Shown in pieces: positions 27,099 through 35,353 of a DNA stretch of 64,000 nucleotides (its first letter is position 1; each line of letters begins with the position of its first letter). This DNA is from Paraburkholderia youngii (GTDB taxonomy: Bacteria; Pseudomonadota; Gammaproteobacteria; Burkholderiales; Burkholderiaceae), in contig NZ_JAALDK010000001.1 of the NCBI RefSeq assembly GCF_013366925.1, positions 5,764,001 to 5,828,000 of the forward strand. Direction: 5' to 3'. Under the pieces are notes generated by a model. It was not told the origin of the DNA, searched no databases, and was given only the letters and a program-made list of their open reading frames with translations. Made by a program: the position numbers and the translations under genes.

Positions 27099-27486
27099 GT
27101 CTCGGTGCTCTCGTCTGTTCGGTGTTCGCGCGGACACGCCGCGTCGATGGTTTGAAAGCTATCACCGTCAATAAACGCAACCCATAGCCTGAATCGCATG
27201 GGGGACATATTCGTGGCGCGATATACAGATGGATTTGGGCGCGGCAACGCTTATGTTGATCGGACGCTTTTGCCGTTTTTTTTGGCTTTATGCAGATGAA
27301 ATGACATGCTCTAGCGCGGCAAGCCAGCCGTCTCGCCAGAAAATCACGGGGCCAACGCGCGAAAACGGACCTTTATCGGGTCTCGACCCGCCATCAGTTC
27401 GTCCCATTTTTTAGGCAAGCCCTGCAAGGGAATCGGTTCCATGGGAGAATCACGCCTCCTCGCCGATTTCAAGTCTCGTTTTCCCG
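27099..27486. other. 388-bp divergent promoter region between xdhA and an MFS gene
   Basis: No gene is evident. It is locally AT-rich at 27160-27330 with an eight-T run near 27280. It must hold the xdhABC promoter (minus) and that of the MFS gene (plus). No clear operator is visible. Confidence 0.5.
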
Positions 27487-28698
27487 ATGTCCACCGACTC
27501 CGCGCCCGCCCGCAGCGAATTTGCGACGACCCTGCAAATCATTCCAGTCGTCTTTTTCACCTTTCTTTGCTACCTCGCGATCGGAATTCCGCTCGCGGTG
27601 CTGCCCGGCTACGTGCACGGCGACCTCGGCTACAGCGCAGTGCTGGCCGGCGCGGCGATCAGCGTGCAGTACCTCGCGACGCTCGCGTCTCGGCCGCTCG
27701 CGGGCCGCTCCGCCGATACGCTCGGGCCGAAGCGCACGGTATCGATCGGTCTGCTCGGCTGCGGCGCGAGTGGCGTGCTGCTGCTGCTCGCCGCGCTGGC
27801 CGGTTCCTGGCCGGTGCTGAGCCTCGCGCTGCTGGTGTGCAGCCGCCTCGTGCTCGGTTTCGGCGAGAGTCTGTGCGGCACCGGCGCGATCCTGTGGGGG
27901 ATCGGCCGGGTCGGCACGTCGAACAACGCCCGGGTCATTTCGTGGAACGGCATCGCAACCTACGGCGCGCTGGCAATCGGCGCGCCGCTCGGCGTGATGA
28001 TCTCGCGCTCGATCGGCTTCACCGCGCTCGGCATCCTGGTGATCGCGCTGGCAGGGCTCGGCTATTACCTCGCGCGTCTGATCGCGCCGGTGCCGGTCGT
28101 GCACGGCGAGCGGATGTCGTATCGCAGCGTGTTTACGCGCGTGCTGCCGCACGGCATGGGTCTCGCGCTCGGCTCGGCCGGCTTCGGCTCGATCGCGACC
28201 TTCATCACGCTGTTCTATGCGGCGAAGCACTGGCCGAACGCGGCGCTGTCGCTGACGCTGTTCGGCACGCTGTTCATCGGCGCGCGCCTGCTGTTCGCGA
28301 ACACGATCAAGACCTACGGCGGCTTTCGCGTCGCGATCGCATCGTTCTCGTTCGAATGCGCGGGTCTGTTGATGCTGTGGCTCGCGCCCGAGCCGCATAT
28401 CGCGCTCGCGGGCGCCGCGCTGACTGGCTTCGGCTTCGCACTGGTATTTCCGGCGCTCGGCGTCGAGGCGGTCGGACTGGTGCCGCCGGCGAGCCGCGGC
28501 GCGGCACTGTCCGCGTACTCGGTGTTTCTCGATCTGTCGCTCGGCATCACCGGGCCGCTGGCGGGGTATATCGCCGGCGAGTTCGGTTATGGCTCGGTGT
28601 TCCTGTTTGCCGCGCTCGCGGCCGCCGCGGCGGTCGTGCTATCGACGGTGCTGTATCTGCGCAACGCGAAAGTGACCAATCTGTCCACCGCGCAGTGA
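27487..28698 (+). CDS. MFS transporter of the YhhS/YfcJ type
   Basis: A 403-aa major facilitator with about 12 spans. Signature parts are [18 protein letters not shown] (loop 2-3) and [24 protein letters not shown] (span 5), typical of the YhhS/YfcJ (arabinose-efflux-like) group. Members are mostly efflux pumps of unknown substrate. No strong ribosome site precedes the ATG at 27487. It converges on the Wzx gene with an 18-bp gap. Confidence 0.83.
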   Translation: MSTDSAPARSEFATTLQIIPVVFFTFLCYLAIGIPLAVLPGYVHGDLGYSAVLAGAAISVQYLATLASRPLAGRSADTLGPKRTVSIGLLGCGASGVLLLLAALAGSWPVLSLALLVCSRLVLGFGESLCGTGAILWGIGRVGTSNNARVISWNGIATYGALAIGAPLGVMISRSIGFTALGILVIALAGLGYYLARLIAPVPVVHGERMSYRSVFTRVLPHGMGLALGSAGFGSIATFITLFYAAKHWPNAALSLTLFGTLFIGARLLFANTIKTYGGFRVAIASFSFECAGLLMLWLAPEPHIALAGAALTGFGFALVFPALGVEAVGLVPPASRGAALSAYSVFLDLSLGITGPLAGYIAGEFGYGSVFLFAALAAAAAVVLSTVLYLRNAKVTNLSTAQ

Positions 28699-28717
28699 AC
28701 ACCGTCCGTCTCGGCGG

Positions 28718-30007
28718 CTAATCCCTCTCCGCGGCCATCTCCTGCTTGATCGCCGTCTGCGAGCGCACTGCGATCTGGCCGTGATTGATCCGGCTCGACA
28801 CGTTGTACACGGCGATCAGCATGAACAGCTCGGTCGCGGCCACCGAGCACGCGGTGCCGACGCCGCCCCAGAAGTAGATGCTGATCGGCGCCTGCACCAG
28901 ATGGAACAGCGCGCCGTAGAGATAGATCCGCTTCAGCAACGACTGATTGCCCGACGCGATCACCGTCAACATGACCTGGGTCGTCGTCATGCCGACGATT
29001 GCCGGCACGAACACGAGGACGCGCAAAATGCGGAACGTCTCGCCGAACGCCTCGCCGAGAAAACGTCCGACGAACCATTCGCCGAGCACCGTAAAGCCGA
29101 CCAGGATCAGCACCGCCGACGCCGCGAACGCGAGCATGAAGCCGCGGTTGACCTTGTGGATATAGCCGAAGTCGTTGCGCTCGTACGCGACGCAGATCTT
29201 CGGAAAGAACGCCTGGATGGCCGGCGCCGTGCACGCGCGCAGCGCGTTGGTGAGTCGCTCGGCCGCCACGTAATAGCCGACCGCACCCGGGCCGCTGATC
29301 ATGCGCAGCATGATCACGTTCGCGTACATGTACACGGACGTCAGCGCCGAGCCGAGAAAGATGTGATACGCCTCTTTCGCCTCGGCCATCACGTCGACCC
29401 AACCGACCCGCACGGTCAGCAGAATCTCGCGCTTCCAGATCAGCGCGCCCATCAGGATCAAGCCGCACACGAAGGTCGGCGCATATTGCAGCGCGGCCGC
29501 GAGCATCACGTCGTCGCGAGTCTTCACGAACAGGAACAGCGGAATCAGCAGACCCACGCGTGTGGCGAGCAGCGTGCCCGCGAGCACCGGCAGGCGCTGC
29601 GTGCCTTCGTAGAAGCAGCCCGGCGTCAGCACGCCGCCCCAGATCACGAGCGAGCCGAGCAGCGTCGCACCGCGCTCCTGCGGCGACATGTGAGCGGCGA
29701 ACGCCCAGACGACCAGCACCAGCGAGCACAGCAACGCGAGAATCGCGCGGCCGATCGTAGTCGACCAGTAGATGCGGTTCACGACTTGCGGATTGCCAAT
29801 GTGCACCGCCACCTTGCGCGCGCTCGACAGGCCGAAGCCGAAGTCGACGATGACGAGAAGAATCTGCGAAATCGATTGCGCGTAACCGATCACGCCCAAC
29901 CCGGCCGGCCCAAGTACGTGCGACAGATACGGCAACGTAACGAGCGGCAGCACGTAGTTGAGCGCATACACCGAATACAGCGCGATGATGACGTTTCTCG
30001 TCGACAC
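28718..30007 (-). CDS. wzx: Wzx-type polysaccharide repeat-unit flippase
   Basis: Inner-membrane flippase that moves undecaprenyl-linked repeat units to the periplasm. The 429-aa protein has about 12 hydrophobic spans and an N-terminal RfbX/Wzx signature (NYVLPLVTLPYLSHVLGPAGLGVIGYAQSI split over spans 1-2, FGFGLSSARKVA). GTG at 30007 is the start, since AGGA lies 6 bp upstream and no ATG fits. It is the last gene of the second polysaccharide operon, 24 bp after the beta-helix gene. Confidence 0.9.
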   Translation of the reverse strand: MSTRNVIIALYSVYALNYVLPLVTLPYLSHVLGPAGLGVIGYAQSISQILLVIVDFGFGLSSARKVAVHIGNPQVVNRIYWSTTIGRAILALLCSLVLVVWAFAAHMSPQERGATLLGSLVIWGGVLTPGCFYEGTQRLPVLAGTLLATRVGLLIPLFLFVKTRDDVMLAAALQYAPTFVCGLILMGALIWKREILLTVRVGWVDVMAEAKEAYHIFLGSALTSVYMYANVIMLRMISGPGAVGYYVAAERLTNALRACTAPAIQAFFPKICVAYERNDFGYIHKVNRGFMLAFAASAVLILVGFTVLGEWFVGRFLGEAFGETFRILRVLVFVPAIVGMTTTQVMLTVIASGNQSLLKRIYLYGALFHLVQAPISIYFWGGVGTACSVAATELFMLIAVYNVSSRINHGQIAVRSQTAIKQEMAAERD

Positions 30008-30031
30008 AATCGTCCTGTTTGCAGTTAAATC

Positions 30032-31768
30032 TCAAGTCGAAAAAACAGAATACGATACGAAAGCAGGTTCACTTAGTGCGACATCGATCTTGTTGTAGCG
30101 ATCGTCTTCACTATTTGCGTTCAATACCGCGCTCTTCACCGCATTGCCGATCAGATTGCTTACGACGGTCTTGTAGTTGGCGTCGCTTGCGTCGGTTGCG
30201 AACAGGATTTCGGCGAGTAGAGCATGGCCGCGTGTTGCCGCGCGCAGCACCACGCGGCCCGAGGTCGAGCGCAGCACGTTGATCGAGATGCGCGTCGTCT
30301 CCTGCGAGACAGTCTGGTTTCCGCAATGCAGTGCCGCCGCGACGCCGCCGCGTTCGTAGCCGACGCCGAGATTCAGCGCATGCACGAGGCTCGCGTCCTT
30401 GCCGCCCGCGATCGCGCCGCCGCCCGGATACGCCTTCGCGTAACCGACGATCGAATCGCCGGCGCGATCGCCGAAATTGCCCTGAATCGTGATGCCGTCG
30501 AGCGGCGTGCTGCCCGGCGCGGTCGAACTGCCGTACACGAACTGCGGGCCGTCGCAGCCGGCGTTCTCGTCGTCCTGGCCGGGACGGTAGCGATTGCCGA
30601 CGATCGTCGCGCCCTGCTGGTAGTCGATCTGGATGTGGCAACTCTGACCGGGCGGCACATCGAGGTACGACGGATGGCCGCGCGTCGAGAACTTCCAGCG
30701 GCCGATCTTGCCGTCGCCGCCGCAACCGTTGCGCGAGAAGTAGTTGCCGTTCACCACCTTGCCCCAGTTGCCGCTCTTCATATAGACGCCGGCAAAGCCA
30801 TTGCGATCGAACACCGCGCCGACGATCAGCGACTCCGCGCCGAGAATCACGCCGTGACGCGCATTCCATTCCCAGCGTCCGCCGATCACCTGCCAGAAGT
30901 TGTCGACGATATCCGCGCCGGCCGTATGGCAGAACATGCCGATGCAGTTGATCAGCGAGCCGTCGGTGTGCTCGGTCGCGTAGAAGCCGCGCTCGCACAT
31001 GTACGCATAGCAGCGCTCGAGCGTCGACGTGACGCCGAGTTCGTAGCCCGCGCGCGAAAAGCCGATCGCCGTGCAACGACTCGCTCCGGCCGACGTGCCG
31101 AAGTGAATGCCGATCGCCGTGTTGCCGGTGTGCGCCGGATAGTTGGCGAGGTAGTAGACGACCTTGTCGTAATGCGCGGGCCGCACCTGCACATGCTCGA
31201 CGAACGCCGAGTCGCCGAGCTTCAGCGCCGCCGACGTCGGGCCGCCCGCGTCCTGTCTCTCCAGCACGGTCGCCCCCATCGCGATGTCGGTGATCACCAC
31301 GTATTCGCCGCCGCCGTCGCCGCGCAGTCTCGAACCGTTCGCGGTGGTCAGCTCGCCGGTGTAACGCCAGATGCCGCGCGGCAGATATAGCCCGCGCGCG
31401 CCGCTTGCGAACGCCTCCCGCAGTTCGGCGCCGACATCGTAGCCGGACGCGCCGCGCTGGATCGCCGCCAGCCTGCGCGGATCGACGAAGCGCGCGACGC
31501 TGACCTCGAGTCCCGCGACGATGTCGCTGAGCGTCTTCAAGTAGCTCGGCGCGACCGGTTCCGATGCGGCACGCTCGGGCACGGACGCGGCTACGCGCAG
31601 GATGCCGCCTGCGCCGTCGGCCGCGCCGTTACCCACGGTCGCGAACGCGTCGGGCGCGCGCGGCGCGTACCCGGTCGCGCGCGCGATGCCCAGATCGGCT
31701 GCGCTTGCACTGGCCCCGGCCAGGCCGCCGAGCAGGAACGTCTTGAGCGCCTGTCGCCGGGTTTTCAT
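30032..31768 (-). CDS. Tat-exported right-handed beta-helix protein (pectate-lyase-like)
   Basis: A 578-aa secreted protein. The N terminus is a twin-arginine signal (KTRRQALKTFLLGG, then an Ala-rich stretch), so it is exported folded. The body reads as a right-handed beta-helix: an N-terminal cap region (YLPRGIWRYTGELTTANGS), repeated short strands with NGF/NYF/GNR turns (about 230-460), and a non-helical C-terminal domain. Such proteins in exopolysaccharide loci include lyases and C5-epimerases, but no catalytic residues can be assigned here. GGAGGGG lies just before the ATG. It is placed between the GT2 and wzx genes, so it probably acts on the polymer in the periplasm. Confidence 0.85.
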   Translation of the reverse strand: MKTRRQALKTFLLGGLAGASASAADLGIARATGYAPRAPDAFATVGNGAADGAGGILRVAASVPERAASEPVAPSYLKTLSDIVAGLEVSVARFVDPRRLAAIQRGASGYDVGAELREAFASGARGLYLPRGIWRYTGELTTANGSRLRGDGGGEYVVITDIAMGATVLERQDAGGPTSAALKLGDSAFVEHVQVRPAHYDKVVYYLANYPAHTGNTAIGIHFGTSAGASRCTAIGFSRAGYELGVTSTLERCYAYMCERGFYATEHTDGSLINCIGMFCHTAGADIVDNFWQVIGGRWEWNARHGVILGAESLIVGAVFDRNGFAGVYMKSGNWGKVVNGNYFSRNGCGGDGKIGRWKFSTRGHPSYLDVPPGQSCHIQIDYQQGATIVGNRYRPGQDDENAGCDGPQFVYGSSTAPGSTPLDGITIQGNFGDRAGDSIVGYAKAYPGGGAIAGGKDASLVHALNLGVGYERGGVAAALHCGNQTVSQETTRISINVLRSTSGRVVLRAATRGHALLAEILFATDASDANYKTVVSNLIGNAVKSAVLNANSEDDRYNKIDVALSEPAFVSYSVFST

Positions 31769-31825
31769 CTACCCCTCCCCCATTGCGTTACTCCTGCTTT
31801 TTTCACGTCGATACGGCGCGAGGCG

Positions 31826-32743
31826 TCACTCGATCGTGATGCTTTGCGCCTGCTCGGCGGCCGCCGCACGCGCGCTCACGGCGGCCATCGGGACCGGCAG
31901 CGCATGCGCCTTCGCGCCGCGCATCAGGCCCTGCACGCCTGGCGGTCTGAACAGCGGCACACGATACTTGCGGCTGAAGCGCCACAAGCTGTTCATATGC
32001 CGGCGTCCCGCCTTGCTGAGCAAGCCCGCTGCCGACGCGCGCTGATGCTCGTGCGTGAGCCGCGCGCCCGGCACGCACAGCACGCGGTAGCCCGCCTGCC
32101 AGATGCGCGCGCAAAAATCGACATCCTCCATATAGAGGAAGAAGTGCTCGTCCATGCCGCCGAGTTCGCCGAACAATGCGCGCCGCACGATAAAGCCCGT
32201 GCCCAGCACCCAGTCGGCTTCGAACGGCGTGCCCGCGGCCCACGCTTCGCGCATCATGTGGAGGTCGATGCGGCGCTTGAACACGCCGAGCCGCCCGAGC
32301 GGCGAGCGCCGGCCGAGTATGTCGAGCATCGAATAGAAGCGCCGCGCGGAAAACTGCCGCTCGCCATCCGGGTAGACCAGATCGAGACCGACGAGGCCGA
32401 CATCCTTCTCCGTCTCGAACAACTGCACGGCGTTTTCGAGCGATGTATCGACGAAATAGGTGTCCGGGTTCAGCACGAGCACGAGTTCGCGCAGACAACC
32501 GACCATGCCGAAATTGACGCCGGCTCCGAAGCCGCGATTGATCGACGTTTTGACGAGCCTCACTCCTGTCGGAAGCGTCTCCCTCAGATAGGAAAACGAA
32601 TTGTCAGGTGAAGCGTTGTCCACTACGACGATGTCCTCCTTATCCGCAATCGAAAGTTCCAGCACGGAGCGCACGCAATTTCCGACCAGTTTCGGCGTGT
32701 TGTAATTGACGATCACCACACTGATCATTCCCTTCAGGTTCAT
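31826..32743 (-). CDS. Family 2 glycosyltransferase (rhamnosyltransferase-like)
   Basis: Cytoplasmic inverting glycosyltransferase that adds a sugar to the lipid-linked repeat unit. The 305-aa protein has the GT-A start ISVVIVNYNTPKLVGNCVRSV, VVDNASPDNS, the metal-binding LNPDTYF (Asp-x-Asp equivalent), and the acceptor-side FLYMEDVDFCARIWQAGYRV motif with ED catalytic pair, as in WbbL/BceG-like enzymes. The C terminus is a basic, non-membrane tail. The start at 32743 has AGGAGGT directly upstream. The donor sugar is not predictable. Confidence 0.92.
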   Translation of the reverse strand: MNLKGMISVVIVNYNTPKLVGNCVRSVLELSIADKEDIVVVDNASPDNSFSYLRETLPTGVRLVKTSINRGFGAGVNFGMVGCLRELVLVLNPDTYFVDTSLENAVQLFETEKDVGLVGLDLVYPDGERQFSARRFYSMLDILGRRSPLGRLGVFKRRIDLHMMREAWAAGTPFEADWVLGTGFIVRRALFGELGGMDEHFFLYMEDVDFCARIWQAGYRVLCVPGARLTHEHQRASAAGLLSKAGRRHMNSLWRFSRKYRVPLFRPPGVQGLMRGAKAHALPVPMAAVSARAAAAEQAQSITIE

Positions 32744-32900
32744 CCCCACCTCCTGCTTTGCATCAGGTGTTCGTGGAATTACCCCCAAACACGGCTTTCC
32801 AGTTCGTTCACCATGCTTCGCGCTCGTCGCGCGCACTATCGACTACCCACTGCTCGTCCGCGCGATGCGGACGATCTGGCATGCACTGCCTTGCGGTTCG

Positions 32901-34106
32901 CTACGCGCTGTTTCGACGCGGTCCGTCCACGTAATCGAACACCGGCAATGTCATCAGGATGAAGACAAACGGAATCACTTCGATCGATTGATAGAAGAAC
33001 GTTTGAAATAAAGCGGCCCATACACACAACGCAATCCGGCTTGCGCTGCTCACGAGTTTCGTCACCGATATCAGCACGCCGTAATAGAAGATCGCGCCCA
33101 TCAGGCCGATATTCAGAATCTGCTGCAGCACGCTCGATTCGACGACGCCGAACTCCTGTTTCACCGGTTCTGGCGCCGAGTTCGTGACGAGCCCGAAGTA
33201 CGTGCCCGCGATCGCGTTGACCGGCAATACGAGCGACTTGGCTTTTTCCCATGCTTCGGTGCGGCCGTCGTTGCCGTCCGATTGCAGGTCGGTCGCGCCG
33301 ATGATCCGTTCGGTGCCGACGTTGACGACACTATCGTTCTGACTGCTCACCGCGACGCCGAAGATCATGATGGCCATCGTCGCGAAGATAGTGGCAACGA
33401 TCAGCTTCGCGTTTCTCGTGATGAACTGGATCGGTCCCTGCACGAACGCGAGCCCGAATGTGCCGAGAACGATCAGCATGCCGCTGCGCGACAGTGCCGA
33501 GAAAATCGCGAAACTTAGCACCACGCATGCGAGGCCCGACAGCACGTTCTTGCGCACCAGATAGTCGACGCCGCACAGCGACGCGGCAATCGCGACGAAC
33601 AGCGGGTAATGCAGATAGCTGCCGGTCAGCGACGGCGCGCGCAGATTGTCGAAACCGTAAGTCGCGCCGGGCAGATCGATCGGGAACACGTTCTGCTGCT
33701 GCGCGAGCGCGACGCCCGCCTCGATCAGCGCGATCAGCACGAGCCCGACATAGGCGAAGCGGGGCCGCACGAAACGCCTTTGATAGTTCGAGATCGCGTA
33801 GAAATAGATGAACAGCGTGAAGATGAAGACGAACAGGTAGGCCGGCCCGAGCTGATCTGTGACTGCGAGCGTCGCGACGATCGACAGCCCGATTGCGAAC
33901 AGCATGCCCAAGAGCATGCCGAACGACAAGCGTCCTTCGTCGCGGAAGTAAGCGGCGATCGCCGTCGGCGAGATGTACCACACGAGCAGTCCGACGATGC
34001 CGCCGACCTGGATCAGATAGGCGGCGTCCTTGCCGATCAGATACTCGAGCACGCCGCGCGATGCGCACAGTACGACGGCCAGCAGATAGGCGATGGTGGC
34101 GATCAT
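32901..34106 (-). CDS. wzy: Wzy/WaaL-like polysaccharide polymerase
   Basis: A 401-aa integral membrane protein with 10-11 hydrophobic spans and a larger periplasmic loop (about 255-320, rich in Asn, Asp and Glu, TEAWEKAKSL). The segment SALSRSGMLIVLGTFGLAF matches the O-antigen ligase/polymerase (Wzy_C) pattern with its conserved Arg. It would polymerise repeat units in the periplasm. Its start lies 4 bp after the stop of the glycosyltransferase gene, indicating translational coupling. No other polymerase candidate is present. Confidence 0.85.
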   Translation of the reverse strand: MIATIAYLLAVVLCASRGVLEYLIGKDAAYLIQVGGIVGLLVWYISPTAIAAYFRDEGRLSFGMLLGMLFAIGLSIVATLAVTDQLGPAYLFVFIFTLFIYFYAISNYQRRFVRPRFAYVGLVLIALIEAGVALAQQQNVFPIDLPGATYGFDNLRAPSLTGSYLHYPLFVAIAASLCGVDYLVRKNVLSGLACVVLSFAIFSALSRSGMLIVLGTFGLAFVQGPIQFITRNAKLIVATIFATMAIMIFGVAVSSQNDSVVNVGTERIIGATDLQSDGNDGRTEAWEKAKSLVLPVNAIAGTYFGLVTNSAPEPVKQEFGVVESSVLQQILNIGLMGAIFYYGVLISVTKLVSSASRIALCVWAALFQTFFYQSIEVIPFVFILMTLPVFDYVDGPRRNSA

Positions 34107-34110
34107 GGCG

Positions 34111-35211
34111 TCACGCCTGATACGCCACGGAGGCGTTGACGTTGACCGGTTCCCCGCGGTAGATGCGCTCGATCACGCGCTGGAACTCATCGATCTCGCA
34201 GACATTGAGCAAGGTGCCGTCGTGCTCGACGCCTTCCGCGCCGAGCGGCGTCGACACGACCGGCAGTTTCGCCGCGAGCATCTCGAGCGTCTTGAGCTTG
34301 ACGCCGGCGCCCGAGAGCAGCGGCACCACGCCGATAGCGGCGGCCTCGAAGTACTTGCCCGGATTTTCGACGAAGCCGGTCACGCAGATATCGTCGCTGT
34401 TGAGGCGCTTCACGCGCTCGCTCGGATCGGAACCGACCACGAACAGCTTCAGTTGCAGACCGCGCCGGCGCAGCGGCAGAAAAATCGTGTCGATGAAATT
34501 GAGCAGCGCCTCTTCGTTTTCGCGGCGTTGCATCGCCCCCCAGAACAGGATGTTGCCTTTTTCGACCGTGTCTTTCGAGCGCCGCACTTCCTTCAGAAAC
34601 GCCGGCAGCGAGATCGGCACGACCTGCACCGTGCCGACCCCGGGGTACAGGCCGTTGATCAGCTGCGCGTCCTTGCTCGACAGCACGAGCACCTTGTCGG
34701 CCAGCTTCAGCAGACGCTGTTCGAGCATGAAGGTCTGCCGTGTAAACAGCCATCCTTCGATGGACTTGATGCGCAGCATCACCTGGATCTGCACGTCATG
34801 CGCGCACATCACGATCTTCACGCCGTCGTGGAAACGCTCGCGCAGATTCTGCGCATACGTGAAGCATTGCGAGAATTCGAGCCGCACCGTGTCGTAACGG
34901 TGCCTGTCGACGAGCTCGCAAAGGAACTTGCCGATCGCGGGCTTATAGCGCGAGAACAGGCGCGGTGAAAACGTCAGCGGATTCGCGAGGAACGACGGAA
35001 TCAGGTCGAACCGGCTCACGTACTGGATGTAGACGTTGCGCACGTTCGCGCGAAACTCGATGTCTTTTTCGTCGACCGGCACGCGCGACACGATCAGCAC
35101 GTCGAGCTCCGATTCCGCGCTCAGTTTGATCAGGTAGTCGTAGGCCAACCGGTGGCCAGCTTGCGGCGCGTTTTTCTGAGGCAGAAAAGGCGTGACAAAT
35201 AGCTGTTTCAT
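34111..35211 (-). CDS. Family 1/4 glycosyltransferase
   Basis: Retaining GT-B glycosyltransferase of the polysaccharide operon, 366 aa. The N-terminal domain has FVTPFLPQKNAPQAGHRLAY, and the C-terminal domain has ILFWGAMQRRENEEALLNF, FVVGSDPSERVKRL and the donor-site loop GVVPLLSGAGVKLKTLEMLA (the usual E-x7-E is reduced to one Glu). AAGGGA lies 8 bp before the ATG at 35211. It is downstream of wzc2 by 142 bp. Confidence 0.9.
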   Translation of the reverse strand: MKQLFVTPFLPQKNAPQAGHRLAYDYLIKLSAESELDVLIVSRVPVDEKDIEFRANVRNVYIQYVSRFDLIPSFLANPLTFSPRLFSRYKPAIGKFLCELVDRHRYDTVRLEFSQCFTYAQNLRERFHDGVKIVMCAHDVQIQVMLRIKSIEGWLFTRQTFMLEQRLLKLADKVLVLSSKDAQLINGLYPGVGTVQVVPISLPAFLKEVRRSKDTVEKGNILFWGAMQRRENEEALLNFIDTIFLPLRRRGLQLKLFVVGSDPSERVKRLNSDDICVTGFVENPGKYFEAAAIGVVPLLSGAGVKLKTLEMLAAKLPVVSTPLGAEGVEHDGTLLNVCEIDEFQRVIERIYRGEPVNVNASVAYQA

Positions 35212-35353
35212 CCGAGTAGTCCCTTGCCTGTACGGTGTGCGCTCGGCAAGCGCGGCCGTAAGATCCCTTCGCATTGCTATGTTGGTTTTCTGATCGGTCC
35301 GTTCGGGCGCTACGCCCCGCACCGCGGGAGCGTCGCGAACCACGCGCCCGGGT

